NCBI GenBank assembly: GCA_024398995.1
Contig: JAKSIE010000014.1
Span: forward strand, 1-43,244
Length of the DNA stretch: 43,244 nucleotides
From: Fibrobacter sp.
Lineage (GTDB): Bacteria > Fibrobacterota > Fibrobacteria > Fibrobacterales > Fibrobacteraceae
Reading direction: 5' to 3'
Below, piece after piece: positions 33,642 to 42,843 of the stretch (positions within the stretch are counted from its first letter, which is position 1; every line of letters begins with the position of its first letter). The notes beneath the pieces were generated by a model, which saw only the letters and a program-made list of their open reading frames with translations, ran no database searches and was not told where the DNA came from. The position numbers and the translations under genes are program-made.

Positions 33642-35213
33642 CTATTTGTACAGCAAATTCACACCGCCGAACAGGGCGCGCATGTTAGCCTTGAGAGTAT
33701 CGCTACTTACGCCGCGGCCTTCAACTTCCTTGCCGTTGCCCTTCAGCACAATACGGCTGAGACCGCGACCGGCCCACATGGTATCCTTTTCGGGAACCAC
33801 GACCTGGCGATACTTCACCAGTTCCACCGGCATGCCGATTTCACGCATGAGCATGAGGCCTGCTTCGATGGGGCCTTCGGCAGTGATGGACTTGACCATG
33901 GGTTCCTTGTCCTTCTTGAAATGGAAGACAAAGCGATTTTCATCGGGCACCACTTCGATGTTGTTGAACACCAGGCGACCGTTGACGTTGACGCGCTGTT
34001 CGCGGAATACATCCAGAACACGTTCGGCGCTCATTTCGCCTTCCTTTTCGCTGTAGCTCTTGAGGATGGGCTGCAGTTCGGCGGCTTCGGCCAGGCTCAG
34101 CTTGTAGCCGAACTTGGTGATGATTTCGTACACGGCGGTACGACCGCTCTGGCTGGTAAAGCTGAGGGAATCGTTCTGGTTACGGCCAATGATGGAGTAG
34201 TCAATGGGGCGATAGGCACCCTTCTTCATGTCCTTGGTCTTGGAGGCGCCATCCTGATGGATGCCACTACGATGAACGATAGCTTCGGCACCGATAAGCG
34301 GAGCGCGGGTATAAATGCTAACGCCGGACCACTGAGAAATCAAAATAGCGGTTTCGTAAATCTTGTCCAGATGCAGACCGGTATCTACGCCAGAATTATG
34401 CAGGCCCAGAGCCACTTCGTAGAAGTTGGTATTGCCGCAACGTTCGCCAAGGCCGTTCAAGGCCACTTCCAGCTGGGTTGCACCAACGAAGAAGCTTTCG
34501 ACGGTAGCGGCAGTGGCCATACCCAGGTCGTTATGGCAGTGAACAGAAATGGTCACATTCTTGGGCATGGCATCGTACACCTGCTTGATCTGGCTGATGT
34601 ACAGCATGGGGCGGTAACGTTCCACGGTGTTGGGCAGGTTCAAGGTAGTTGCACCGGCTTCTACCACAGCCTTCAAAACTTCAATGACGAAGTCCATGTT
34701 CTCCAGGCAGTCGCCAAAATGTTCGCAGCTGAATTCAACGTCACCCTTGTCGCCCACCAGGGACTTGGCAAGCTTCACGCAATCTACGGCGCGGGCCTTC
34801 ACCTGTTCCGGAGTCATGTGGAGCACATGTTCCATGGAGAGGGGGCTTGTAGCCAGGAAGGTATGGATACGGGGGTGCGGAGCATACTGGACGGCTTCCC
34901 AGCAGCGCTGAATGTCGCTGGGTACGCAACGAGCCAAACCGGAGACCACCACCTTCTGGGCAACTTCGTCGCCTGCGGCAGCCATTTCGGCAGTAAGCTG
35001 AGCCAGTTCCTTTACAGATTCAAAATCCATTTCAGAAGAAGCAGGGAAACCCACTTCGGCCCCCTGCACGCCCAGCTTCAACAACTGGAGGTAAACGTCC
35101 TTCTTCTGGGCGTTATTCCAGGGCTTGGGCAAAGCCTGGTTACCGTCACGCAGAGTGACGTCGTAAAAGAACGGTTTTCTTGCCTGATCGGCACAATCCA
35201 TCATGCATTTCAT
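33642..35213 (-). CDS. leuA: 2-isopropylmalate synthase
   Basis: LeuA condenses acetyl-CoA and 2-oxoisovalerate, the first step of leucine synthesis. The 523-residue protein has DVTLRDGNQ near residue 18 (Arg22 and Asp23, catalytic/metal), VHCHNDLGMA with metal His, and GERCGN. The C-terminal LeuA_dimer regulatory domain (about 390-523) is present, so feedback inhibition by leucine is expected. AGGAG lies 8 nt upstream of the ATG. Citramalate or homocitrate synthase is less likely because a leucine-rich leader peptide and terminator precede the gene. No other leu gene is adjacent. Confidence 0.9.
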   Translation of the reverse strand: MKCMMDCADQARKPFFYDVTLRDGNQALPKPWNNAQKKDVYLQLLKLGVQGAEVGFPASSEMDFESVKELAQLTAEMAAAGDEVAQKVVVSGLARCVPSDIQRCWEAVQYAPHPRIHTFLATSPLSMEHVLHMTPEQVKARAVDCVKLAKSLVGDKGDVEFSCEHFGDCLENMDFVIEVLKAVVEAGATTLNLPNTVERYRPMLYISQIKQVYDAMPKNVTISVHCHNDLGMATAATVESFFVGATQLEVALNGLGERCGNTNFYEVALGLHNSGVDTGLHLDKIYETAILISQWSGVSIYTRAPLIGAEAIVHRSGIHQDGASKTKDMKKGAYRPIDYSIIGRNQNDSLSFTSQSGRTAVYEIITKFGYKLSLAEAAELQPILKSYSEKEGEMSAERVLDVFREQRVNVNGRLVFNNIEVVPDENRFVFHFKKDKEPMVKSITAEGPIEAGLMLMREIGMPVELVKYRQVVVPEKDTMWAGRGLSRIVLKGNGKEVEGRGVSSDTLKANMRALFGGVNLLYK

Positions 35214-35284
35214 TTTTCATCTCCTGCCGGCGTCCACACGCCGCAAGCTTTCAATTTTTACGCATCAAAAATAGAAAATGACCA

Positions 35285-35322
35285 TAAAAAAGAAGACCCG
35301 CTACGTTATGGAAGCGGGCCTT
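35285..35322 (-). terminator. Leucine attenuator terminator hairpin
   Basis: On the minus strand a 10-bp stem (35322-35313 with 35302-35293, GCCCGCT/AGCGGGT core, one G-U) encloses a 10-nt loop and is followed by a run of six T with one C before it. The same region on the plus strand has an A-C mismatch and no T run, so it is minus-specific. It sits about 70 nt before the leuA ATG. Confidence 0.8.
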
Positions 35323-35360
35323 TATGGGTTAAAATCCTTGATTAACGCTTAGATTATAGC

Positions 35361-35429
35361 CTAGAACCTCGCCTCAGTATCACGAAGAGCGATGCAAAGT
35401 AGAAGTCGTAGGTCTAGGATCTTTTTCAT
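35361..35429 (-). CDS. leuL: leuA leader peptide (attenuation)
   Basis: A 22-codon frame on the minus strand starts at the ATG (35429-35427) and stops at TAG (35363-35361). It holds six Leu codons, at positions 5, 7, 9, 10, 11 and 15 (CTA, CTA, CTT, CTA, CTT, CTT), including three in a row. The peptide starts MKKILDLRLLLCIALRD. It sits upstream of the terminator at 35285-35322 and leuA. Stalling at Leu codons should favour read-through of the terminator. A promoter-like TATATTC and GAGG precede the ATG. The exact antiterminator pairing is not resolved; a 5-bp option (35350-35346 with 35316-35312) is weak. Confidence 0.8.
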   Translation of the reverse strand: MKKILDLRLLLCIALRDTEARF

Positions 35430-35527
35430 GCCTCTGAATATACAAAGATTCTTGAAGAAAAACAAGAGACCGAGAAATTGAAATTTTTCAAAACGTTGAA
35501 ATTTTAGGCTTTTCTATATTGTAAGAC

Positions 35528-35983
35528 ATGGAACACGAATACACCATCAACGGGCGAATCTTCCCGGAAGCGACACAAGTTGCCACTCCGGAAAAACTCC
35601 AGCAAATTGCATCCAAAATTTCTTGGGCAGAGCAGGATTTTGAGGATCTTGGACTCAAGATAAATTTCACTCCCTGCGACCTTGGCGAAAATGGCGAACC
35701 ACAAAAAAACATGGCGATGTTTTCCATGAAAAGTGCAGACATTGATGGAGATCAACTAGAACAAGCATGTTTGAATTTATCGGTCATTTTCGGATGTACT
35801 ACCATGCTCTGTAAGGATCACGAAGTGTACGGCGTTGCAAATGTACTCAATGGCGGTTCCGATTATGAAGTGGTTGATGAAGATTGCGACCTGTGGATCT
35901 ACAAAATGGGAGCTAAAGTCCTTCACGAGCACACGAAATACTGGAATGAGAAATTTACTGAAATGGAACGGAAATTTCTATAG
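35528..35983 (+). CDS. Hypothetical protein
   Basis: The 151-residue product is acidic and has no signal peptide or membrane segment. The best features are a Cys-containing middle (LGCTTMLC-like SVIFGCTTMLCKDHEVYG) and a C-terminal helix with His/Trp (HEHTKYWNEKF). No family is recognised. TATATTG (35515-35521) lies 6 nt before the ATG, with no SD, so it may be leaderless. Confidence 0.6.
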   Translation: MEHEYTINGRIFPEATQVATPEKLQQIASKISWAEQDFEDLGLKINFTPCDLGENGEPQKNMAMFSMKSADIDGDQLEQACLNLSVIFGCTTMLCKDHEVYGVANVLNGGSDYEVVDEDCDLWIYKMGAKVLHEHTKYWNEKFTEMERKFL

Positions 35984-36083
35984 TCAGAGATATAATTTCA
36001 TCTACTTCTGTAATTTCATAAAAAACGGGAAATTTTACATTCCACAGGGGTTCTCCAAAACAAGAATGCCGCTTTGAGTTTTT

Positions 36084-36091
36084 TATCTTTG
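36084..36091 (+). promoter_or_regulatory. TAnnTTTG element 5 bases before the topB start
   Basis: TATCTTTG, then ACCGC and the ATG at 36097. No good -33 TTG lies 19 nt upstream. It resembles the potB and mqnE starts and suggests a leaderless mRNA. Confidence 0.45.
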
Positions 36092-36096
36092 ACCGC

Positions 36097-39000
36097 ATGA
36101 TTTTACTTGTGGCAGAAAAACCCTCCGTCGCAAACCAGCATTATAGACCAATGCTGGAACGTCTGGAAGGTGAAAAATTCACCCAGGGAGATGGATGCCT
36201 TATTGGCCAAAACCATTGCATCACCTGGTGTGTCGGTCACTTGATTACCCTGGCGCCGCTAGATGCCTACCCCGGCTTTGAAGGCGGATGGCGACTGAGC
36301 AACCTGCCTTTGCTTCCAGAAAAATTCCGCCTAATGGAAATCGAAAGCACCCGAAAGCAGTTGGCTGTGGTGCGGGACATGATGAGCAAGGCAGACGTTC
36401 TTGTAAACGGCGCCGATGCCGGCCGCGAAGGTAACCTGATTTTCGATTTGATTCTGGATTACACTCCGGATTTCAAGAAGAAGCAAGTGAAGCGCCTATG
36501 GGTCAACAGCTATGTGGCCAAGGACCTGGACAAGGCCTGGAAAAATCTTGAAGACGCCACAGAACGCTTAAACCTGAGCTACGCCGCACGACTGCGCCAG
36601 CGGGCAGACTGGATGGTCGGTTTAAACGCCACCCGGGCCTATACACTTACTGCGGGCCGCGGCAAGATGATTTCTGTGGGTCGCGTGCAGACGCCCACCC
36701 TCAATCTTATTGTGGAACGGGACGCCATGGTGGAGCAGTTCAAGGAACTGTACTACTACAGCGTGGTGGGAACCTGGAAAGGCTTTCAAGCACAGCTTTT
36801 GCGCCCCGATAGAGACGCTCCACGTGTCACCCTGAGCGAAGCGCAAAGCGCGGAGTCGAAGGGCCCAGCTCTAAAAGTTGCAGTCTTCGAAAAAGAGGAA
36901 CCGGCCCAGGCTGTGGTAGACAAATGTTCCCCGCCAGAAGAAGCGGTCATTACCGCCATCGATGTCCAGCAGAAAAAGCAGTTCCCCCAGAAACCTTTTG
37001 ACTTGACGGAACTTCAGAAGGAAGGTAACAAGCGTTTTAAATACAGCGCCCAGCAGGTGTTGGACTGCGCCCAGAATCTTTACGAGAAGAAACTGCTGAC
37101 ATACCCTCGTACGGATTCCGCCTACCTGCCGGACACCATGAAGCAGGAAGCCTACCAGCTGGCACAACGCCTGGCCACTCCCGCCCAGCAGGGAATCATG
37201 CGCCCCGAAAGCGAGAACTTCGTTTTCATCAACAGCAGTAAGGTGACGGACCACTTCGCCATCATTCCTACCGGTGAACAGCCCAATGGTCTTCCTGAAA
37301 TGGAAGAGAACATTTATAATCTGGCCAAGGAACGCTTTATCCAGGCATGGCTAAAGCCTTACATTTGGAACGAAATGGAAATAATTCTTCGCGCACCTTC
37401 GGAGCACGAAGAAATTAACAATGAACAATTAACAATTAACAATGGAAACTCGGAAGTTTTCCGTATTAAGCTCAAGCAGAACGAGGACCTCGGTTTCCGC
37501 GCCCTGGTAAAGGAAGAAAAGAAGAAAAAAGGTTCCAGGTCCGAGGCGCGAGGCTCCAGCGATTCAAATTCCACAGACCCAGCCGACTCCAACAACGGTG
37601 ACGACATCACCAACATTGTTGATTCCTTCCCCGACTGGAAGCTGGGCGACAAGGCTCCCTTTGATGCACTTGAGCTTCAGAAGAAAAAGAAGAGTAAACC
37701 AAAGTACTACACCGAAGCAACTCTTCTTGCTGCAATGAAAACAGCGGGTAAGCAGATCGACAACGAAGAACTGGCCGAAGCTATGAAGGACCGCGGTTTG
37801 GGTACGCCAGCAACTCAAGCAGGGATCATCGAGACCCTTAAAAAGCGCGGTTTTATTGAAGCACAAAAGAACAACTTGATTAGCACCGCCCGGGGCCGCG
37901 AAGTCATCGCCCTTATGGACGAAAAAGTCAAGTCTCCTGAAATGACTGGTGAATGGGAATACAAGCTTTCCCAGGTGGAGAAAGGTAACTTGACTCCGGT
38001 GGAATTCCGTGACGGCATCATGAACTATGTCCGGGAACTGTTCGCACAACTTCACGAAAAATACGGCAGCCAATTTGAGCGAGAAACGGTTACCGACGCA
38101 CTGCCCTGCCCCAAGTGCAGTCAACCCACAGAAATTACTCCTTGGGGATATGTCTGTAAGAATCCTGATTGCGGATTCAAGGCGGGACACACAATCGCCG
38201 GACGTACCCTAAGCCACACTGAAATGGGAAAACTTTTTGCAACGGGCAAGTCCGATTTGCTGAACGGTTTTATAAGCAAAAAAGGAACAAGTTTCAGCGC
38301 GACCCTGGTGATGGCAGAAGACGGAAATATCGGCTTTGAATTTGGCGACGAGTCCCGCAATGCTGTTCCCACCAGCTTTATCTGCCCCAAATGCGGTAAG
38401 CCTGTTTTGGACTCGGGAAATCGACTGACTTGTGAAGGTTCCAGCGGCGAAACTCCAACCTGCGACTTTATATTCTACAAGACCATCGCAGGTCACATCA
38501 TGAGCGATGAAGAAATCGCAGAACTCTTCAACGGTGGTACCACCCATGTCATCACGGATTTTATAACCAAGAAAGGCCAGGCTTTCAGTGCTAAGGTGGT
38601 GTGGGATAAAACTTTCAAGACGACTTTTGCATTTGAAAACGATGGCCATTTCCACGGATCCGAAACAAAATTCAAGTGTCCTCTCTGCAAGCACACGCTG
38701 GAAGAAAACAAGAACGCCATCTTCTGCACAGGTAAAATACATGCCTTGCAGTCAGAAGGTTCCGTTGAAGTCCAACCCGACACGCCCCTACAATCCATCA
38801 ACAACCAACCTTTTGTTGACTGCAAGTTCACGCTGTTCAAAACCGTAGCCGGCAAGAAACTCCGTGCAGTCGACATCAAGGCACTCCTCTCCGGACAAAA
38901 GACCGAACTAATTTCCGGTTTCAAGAGCAAGAAGGGAGACTCCTTCGACGCATACCTAAAGCTAGAAGCCGACGGAAGAACAAGTTTTGAATTCGTACGT

Positions 39001-39273
39001 CGAGAATACCCCTGCCCCACATGTGGAGGATTCCTGCGAAAGCTTGATGGAGGCTACCAATGTATGCAATGCGGGTACGGCATTCCCCAAGTATTCTACC
39101 AGCGAAAATTTTCCGACGAAGAAGTGGAAAATCTTCTCAAGAACAAGTTCTCCCCCGTTCTTGAGCCCTTCAAGAAAAACGACACTGTCTTTCGCGGAGC
39201 CCTTCAGATCAATGAAAACGGCAAGCTGATCTTCAACAAGCTTACCGTAGAAGTCATTGAAACGAAGAAATAA
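36097..39273 (+). CDS. topB: DNA topoisomerase III (type IA) with C-terminal zinc/Toprim_Crpt repeats
   Basis: This ATP-independent enzyme decatenates DNA by single-strand passage. The 1058-residue protein has the TOPRIM domain (Glu7 in VAEKPS; Asp107-Ala-Gly-Arg-Glu111), then the breakage domain with catalytic Tyr336 in LLTYPRTDSAYLP and SVGRVQTPTL. From about 670 on there are four zinc-knuckle plus Toprim_Crpt-like repeats (CPKCSQPTE, CPKCGKP, CPLCKHT, CPTCGGF, each followed by GFxSKKG-type segments). It is longer than E. coli TopB (653). Three in-frame tracts (residues ~244-256, ~440-450, ~479-487) look like dispersed repeats captured in loops. No SD; ATG follows TATCTTTGACCGC. Confidence 0.93.
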   Translation: MILLVAEKPSVANQHYRPMLERLEGEKFTQGDGCLIGQNHCITWCVGHLITLAPLDAYPGFEGGWRLSNLPLLPEKFRLMEIESTRKQLAVVRDMMSKADVLVNGADAGREGNLIFDLILDYTPDFKKKQVKRLWVNSYVAKDLDKAWKNLEDATERLNLSYAARLRQRADWMVGLNATRAYTLTAGRGKMISVGRVQTPTLNLIVERDAMVEQFKELYYYSVVGTWKGFQAQLLRPDRDAPRVTLSEAQSAESKGPALKVAVFEKEEPAQAVVDKCSPPEEAVITAIDVQQKKQFPQKPFDLTELQKEGNKRFKYSAQQVLDCAQNLYEKKLLTYPRTDSAYLPDTMKQEAYQLAQRLATPAQQGIMRPESENFVFINSSKVTDHFAIIPTGEQPNGLPEMEENIYNLAKERFIQAWLKPYIWNEMEIILRAPSEHEEINNEQLTINNGNSEVFRIKLKQNEDLGFRALVKEEKKKKGSRSEARGSSDSNSTDPADSNNGDDITNIVDSFPDWKLGDKAPFDALELQKKKKSKPKYYTEATLLAAMKTAGKQIDNEELAEAMKDRGLGTPATQAGIIETLKKRGFIEAQKNNLISTARGREVIALMDEKVKSPEMTGEWEYKLSQVEKGNLTPVEFRDGIMNYVRELFAQLHEKYGSQFERETVTDALPCPKCSQPTEITPWGYVCKNPDCGFKAGHTIAGRTLSHTEMGKLFATGKSDLLNGFISKKGTSFSATLVMAEDGNIGFEFGDESRNAVPTSFICPKCGKPVLDSGNRLTCEGSSGETPTCDFIFYKTIAGHIMSDEEIAELFNGGTTHVITDFITKKGQAFSAKVVWDKTFKTTFAFENDGHFHGSETKFKCPLCKHTLEENKNAIFCTGKIHALQSEGSVEVQPDTPLQSINNQPFVDCKFTLFKTVAGKKLRAVDIKALLSGQKTELISGFKSKKGDSFDAYLKLEADGRTSFEFVRREYPCPTCGGFLRKLDGGYQCMQCGYGIPQVFYQRKFSDEEVENLLKNKFSPVLEPFKKNDTVFRGALQINENGKLIFNKLTVEVIETKK
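36826..36863 (+). repeat. GTCACCCTGAGCGAAGCG-type repeat inside topB
   Basis: It begins GTCACCCTGAGCGAAGCG and ends GAGTCGAAGGG, and encodes an insert around residues 244-256 (VTLSEAQSAESKG). It is related to the GTCATCCTGAGCGAAGCGAA copies at 42865 and 42957. Confidence 0.6.
37413..37444 (+). repeat. AATTAACAATGAAC-type repeat inside topB
   Basis: AT-rich tract with three AATTAACAAT-like units in frame, coding for INNEQLTINNG around residues 440-450. It lies between two alpha-helical segments of the topoisomerase. Confidence 0.55.
37531..37557 (+). repeat. GAGGCGCGAGGC-type repeat inside topB
   Basis: It encodes GSRSEARGS around residues 479-487, in a poorly conserved linker (KKKGSRSEARGSSDSNS). 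A related tract is in the aminotransferase gene at 32383-32413. Confidence 0.55.
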
Positions 39274-39287
39274 CCCGTTTCATATTA

Positions 39288-39455
39288 TTAACCAAGCCGT
39301 TCCCCAAACAAGACGCTGGCATAGGCAACAGCCACGGCAGCGGCAGCAACCGCACTGCCAGAACCCACCAGCATTGTGGCAAAAACGATGGGTGTCAAAG
39401 CCATCAGGAAAACAAATAGAGTATCGTTGGTGGAGAGATCAAAAAAATCATGCAT
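39288..39455 (-). CDS. Small hydrophobic membrane protein
   Basis: The 55-residue protein starts at the ATG 39455 (GGAAG ribosome site at 39466-39462). It has one or two hydrophobic helices (TLFVFLMALTPIVFATMLVG, then Ala/Val-rich GSAVAAAAVAVAYASVL), so it is probably an inner-membrane peptide. An upstream in-frame ATG at 39512 would add a basic stretch and is less likely. No family is recognised. It converges with topB (14 bp gap). Confidence 0.55.
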   Translation of the reverse strand: MHDFFDLSTNDTLFVFLMALTPIVFATMLVGSGSAVAAAAVAVAYASVLFGERLG

Positions 39456-39487
39456 AATACACTTCCTTTTTCTTTTCATTACATCAA

Positions 39488-39495
39488 CAAATATA
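39488..39495 (-). promoter_or_regulatory. TATATTTG promoter element for the small membrane protein
   Basis: On the minus strand TATATTTG occupies 39495-39488, about 33 nt before the ATG at 39455. The -33 box is not at the standard distance. Confidence 0.4.
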
Positions 39496-39504
39496 GTGTT
39501 TAAG

Positions 39505-39523
39505 AATGTCAAATTATGACATT
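39505..39523. promoter_or_regulatory. Inverted repeat AATGTCA / TGACATT upstream of the small membrane protein
   Basis: AATGTCA (39505-39511) and TGACATT (39517-39523) are perfect inverted arms around AATTA, just upstream of the TATATTTG element. It could be a regulator site. Confidence 0.35.
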
Positions 39524-39532
39524 TTGTATATA

Positions 39533-39566
39533 TAAAAAAAAGAGGAACCTACTTACCGTAGGTTCC
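39533..39566 (-). terminator. Terminator of the symporter gene
   Basis: GGAACCTAC (39544-39552) and GTAGGTTCC (39558-39566) form a 9-bp perfect stem around TTACC. On the minus strand it is followed by a run of T (plus 39533-39542 A-run). Confidence 0.88.
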
Positions 39567-39611
39567 TTCTATTTTCCAGCAGTTTCAATTCGTATTATCT
39601 ACAAGAACTTG

Positions 39612-41219
39612 TTACTTAGCCCCCACAGGAGCGGAATCCGCAGGAGTCTCAACAGCAGGAGCCACAGGTTCTGCTGCAGACTCGACCGGTTCAACGGCAG
39701 GAACAGTCCCTGAGTCAACAGAGGGGACAACTTCCGGCTCTACAACGGGCGCCACAGGTTCTGCTGCAGGAACTTCAGGAACATTCTCCACAACAACAGC
39801 CACTTCCTTCTTCTTGCCCAGGATTTCGTCATAGAAATCAGGAGCAAATTTCTGGATATAGCCCATTGCAAAAATCACCAGCACAATCAAGGGCAAAATC
39901 CACTTGATATAGAAGCGAATCAACCCGTTGCTCGGGAATTTCATACCCTTACCAGTATTAACCTCTTCATAGAAATTCTTCTGGCCCCAGCCATAGCGTG
40001 CGTTACAAAATACCACAAAGAACAAAGAGCCCAGAGGCAACAACGTATTGGACACGATGAAGTCTTCCAAATCAAGAACGCAACTACCATCGCCAAAGGG
40101 AGTAAAGCCGGACAAAACATTAAAGCCCAGAGAACACGGAAGAGAAAGGATAATGATAGCCACAATATTCCAGCCCACCACTTTCTTACGGTCATAGCCC
40201 TTTAGGTCCATCCAGAAAGAGATAATATTTTCAAACACAGCCACCAGAGTGGAAAGAGCCGCAAAACTCATAAACAGGAAAAACGCAGCACCGCACCAGC
40301 GTCCCGCAGGCATCTGGGCAAACACATTTGGCAATGTCACAAAAACAAGTCCAGGACCTGCACCCGGCTCCAGATTAAAGGCAAAGCAGCTAGGAATAAT
40401 GATAAGACCCGCCAGCAAAGCAACGATAGTATCCAGAGAGCAGATATTCACCGCTTCCTTGGCCAGGGAATGCTTCTTGCCGATGTAGCTACCGAAAATA
40501 GACATGGAACCAATACCAATACTCAGGGTAAAGAAAGCTTGTCCCATGGCAGCAAAGATCACCTCTGTGACACCCTGTTCCTGCAGACGAGCAAAGTTCG
40601 GCAACAAATAGAACTTTAACCCTTCTTCAGCACCCGGCAAGGTGACAGCTCGAATTGCAAGAACAATCATAATGACGAACAGCAAAGACATCATCGTCTT
40701 GGTAACGCGCTCCACGCCCTTTTGGAGGCCAAGAGAAACAATGCCCAAGCCAAGAATGGTCGCAATCGCCATCCAGCCCACCTGAACACTGGGGTTACCC
40801 AGCATAGTACCAAACTTTTCGCCCACCTGTTCGGGAGACAGTCCGTAGATGTCGCCTTCCACCGCCATATGATAGAAGTAGTACATCATCCAGCCACCCA
40901 CTGTCGTATAGAACATCATGAGCAAATAGTTTCCCGCAATCATCGGATACTTTGCCAGATGCCACTTGGAACCCTTCGGTTCCAATTCTTCGAAAGAACG
41001 GCCAATGCCACGCTTACTTCCGCGGCCAACAGCAAATTCGGCAATCAAAGCAGGCAAGCCCAAAATCACCAGGAAGAACAGATAAATCAGAATGAAGGCG
41101 GCGCCACCATACTGCCCAGTAATAAAGGGGAAACGCCAAACGTTACCAATGCCAATGGCGCAACCAGCAGCAATCAAAATAAAACCTAGTCGAGACGCAA
41201 AGTTTTCTCTTTCTTTCAT
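39612..41219 (-). CDS. Sodium:neurotransmitter-symporter family (SNF) transporter
   Basis: The 535-residue inner-membrane protein has the SNF hallmark GCAIGIGNVWRFPFITGQYGGAAF in TM1 and about 11-12 hydrophobic segments in total. Family members in bacteria import amino acids with Na+ (LeuT-like); the substrate is not known. The last ~70 residues form an Ala/Pro/Val/Glu-rich tail (PAAEPVAPVVEPEVVPS) with a duplicated 18-bp DNA segment (39661-39678 and 39751-39768), atypical for the family. The minus-strand TATATTTG at 41308-41301 lies about 80 nt before the ATG. Confidence 0.88.
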   Translation of the reverse strand: MKERENFASRLGFILIAAGCAIGIGNVWRFPFITGQYGGAAFILIYLFFLVILGLPALIAEFAVGRGSKRGIGRSFEELEPKGSKWHLAKYPMIAGNYLLMMFYTTVGGWMMYYFYHMAVEGDIYGLSPEQVGEKFGTMLGNPSVQVGWMAIATILGLGIVSLGLQKGVERVTKTMMSLLFVIMIVLAIRAVTLPGAEEGLKFYLLPNFARLQEQGVTEVIFAAMGQAFFTLSIGIGSMSIFGSYIGKKHSLAKEAVNICSLDTIVALLAGLIIIPSCFAFNLEPGAGPGLVFVTLPNVFAQMPAGRWCGAAFFLFMSFAALSTLVAVFENIISFWMDLKGYDRKKVVGWNIVAIIILSLPCSLGFNVLSGFTPFGDGSCVLDLEDFIVSNTLLPLGSLFFVVFCNARYGWGQKNFYEEVNTGKGMKFPSNGLIRFYIKWILPLIVLVIFAMGYIQKFAPDFYDEILGKKKEVAVVVENVPEVPAAEPVAPVVEPEVVPSVDSGTVPAVEPVESAAEPVAPAVETPADSAPVGAK

Positions 41220-41300
41220 TTCCTAGCCTCATTTGCAGCTATATAAAACAGTATTGAAAAGATAACAAAATAAGTAAGAAAGCGGAACAAGCCCTTAGCC

Positions 41301-41308
41301 CAAATATA
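41301..41308 (-). promoter_or_regulatory. TATATTTG element, symporter gene side
   Basis: The minus-strand TATATTTG is 82 nt before the symporter ATG at 41219, in the 197-bp divergent gap. It lies 28 bp from the sufB-side element, so the two promoters probably influence each other. Confidence 0.45.
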
Positions 41309-41336
41309 GAAGCGCCAGATTTCCCTACTTTTTTTG

Positions 41337-41344
41337 TATATTTG
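41337..41344 (+). promoter_or_regulatory. TATATTTG element upstream of sufB
   Basis: TATATTTG at 41337-41344 is 72 nt before the sufB ATG. The leader has an AAGG ribosome site. No -33 TTTG at 19 nt is evident. Confidence 0.45.
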
Positions 41345-41416
41345 CACCGAAATTATAAGTGCGGGCGGCCCCCTGCTGAAAAATAAAGATTAGCGGAATT
41401 TTACGCAAGGTTTAAA

Positions 41417-42832
41417 ATGAGCGAAAATTACAAATACGGCTTTGTGACGGATATCGAGAACGACTCTTTTGAAAAGGGCCTAAACGAAGATATCATCCGT
41501 CGTGCCAGCGCTCTCCGCGGCGAACCCCAGTTCATGCTGGATTTTCGTCTGAAAGCCTACGAAAAGCTCCTGACCATGGAACAGCCCAACTGGGGCGAGC
41601 TGAACTTTGCTCCCGTGGACCTGCAGGACATCGTCTACTATTCCGCCCCCAAGAACAAGAAATCCCACGAAAAGATCGAGGACGTGGATCCGGAGCTTCT
41701 GGCCACCTTCGAAAAATTGGGAATTCCCCTGGACGAACAGAAGCGCCTGGCCAACGTAGCCGTGGATGCAGTGTTCGACTCCGTCAGTATTTATACAAGC
41801 CACAAGAAGAAGCTCATGGAAATGGGCATCATCTTCTGCAGCATTTCCGACGCCATCAAGGAATACCCGGAACTGATCGAACAGTACCTGGGTAGCGTGG
41901 TTCCCGCAGGCGACAATTACTTTGCCGCATTGAACAGCGCCGTCTTTGGTGACGGAAGCTTCGTCTACATTCCGGCAGGCGTCAAGTGCCCCATGGACCT
42001 GTCCACCTACTTCCGCATCAACAACAAGGAAGCAGGCCAGTTCGAGCGCACCCTGATTATCGCCGACGACGGTGCCGAAGTCAGCTACCTGGAAGGCTGC
42101 ACCGCTCCTGAATTCAGCAGCAAGCAGTTGCATTCCGCCATCGTGGAACTTGTGGCCAACGAAAACGCCAAAATCAAGTACAGCACCGTACAGAACTGGT
42201 ACGCCGGCGACCGCGAAACCGGCGCAGGTGGCGTCTACAACTTTGTGACCAAGCGCGGCAAGTGTGCAGGCAAGAACAGCCGCATCAGCTGGACCCAGGT
42301 GGAAACCGGTTCCGCCATCACCTGGAAGTACCCCAGTTGCGTACTGGTTGGCGACAACTCCGTGGGTGAATTCTACAGCGTAGCCTTGACCAACGGACAC
42401 ATGCAAGCCGATACCGGCACCAAGATGATCCACATCGGCAAGAATACCAAGAGCACCATTATTTCAAAAGGTATCAGCGCCGACAATTCCAGCAACGCCT
42501 ACCGCGGCGAAGTCTCCATCCGCAAAAACGCCGATGGCGCTCGCAACTACACCCAGTGCGACAGCATGCTGGTGGGAACCAAGAGTGCTGCCCACACCTT
42601 CCCCTACATCACCGTGGCAAATCCCACCGCACAGACAGAACACGAAGCCACCACCAGTCGCATCAGCGAAGACCAGTTGTTCTATTTCGAGAGCCGCGGC
42701 ATCAAGCGCGAAGACGCAATACAAGCCATGGTGGGCGGATTCTGCAAGGACGTGTTCAAGGAACTGCCTGGCGAATTCGCTACCGAAGCCCGCCAGCTGT
42801 TGACATTGAAGCTGGAACACTCCGTAGGGTAA
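41417..42832 (+). CDS. sufB: Fe-S cluster assembly protein SufB
   Basis: SufB is the scaffold of the SufBCD complex, building Fe-S clusters with SufC ATPase and SufS. The 471-residue protein has the typical N-terminal start ([23 protein letters not shown]), the right-handed beta-helix core ([27 protein letters not shown]) and the conserved [15 protein letters not shown] and C-terminal [10 protein letters not shown] motifs. AAGG lies before the ATG. Downstream is repeat-rich DNA, so sufC/sufD are not within this window. Confidence 0.95.
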   Translation: MSENYKYGFVTDIENDSFEKGLNEDIIRRASALRGEPQFMLDFRLKAYEKLLTMEQPNWGELNFAPVDLQDIVYYSAPKNKKSHEKIEDVDPELLATFEKLGIPLDEQKRLANVAVDAVFDSVSIYTSHKKKLMEMGIIFCSISDAIKEYPELIEQYLGSVVPAGDNYFAALNSAVFGDGSFVYIPAGVKCPMDLSTYFRINNKEAGQFERTLIIADDGAEVSYLEGCTAPEFSSKQLHSAIVELVANENAKIKYSTVQNWYAGDRETGAGGVYNFVTKRGKCAGKNSRISWTQVETGSAITWKYPSCVLVGDNSVGEFYSVALTNGHMQADTGTKMIHIGKNTKSTIISKGISADNSSNAYRGEVSIRKNADGARNYTQCDSMLVGTKSAAHTFPYITVANPTAQTEHEATTSRISEDQLFYFESRGIKREDAIQAMVGGFCKDVFKELPGEFATEARQLLTLKLEHSVG

Positions 42833-42843
42833 ATCACCCACAT

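Noticed and set aside
33219..35345. 708-codon open frame on the plus strand opposite leuA
   Set aside because: It lies opposite a well-supported leuA gene; long antisense frames are expected from codon bias, and the product has no recognisable motif.
36826..37557. topB as a broken gene
   Set aside because: All catalytic motifs and the C-terminal repeats are in one frame; inserts keep frame.
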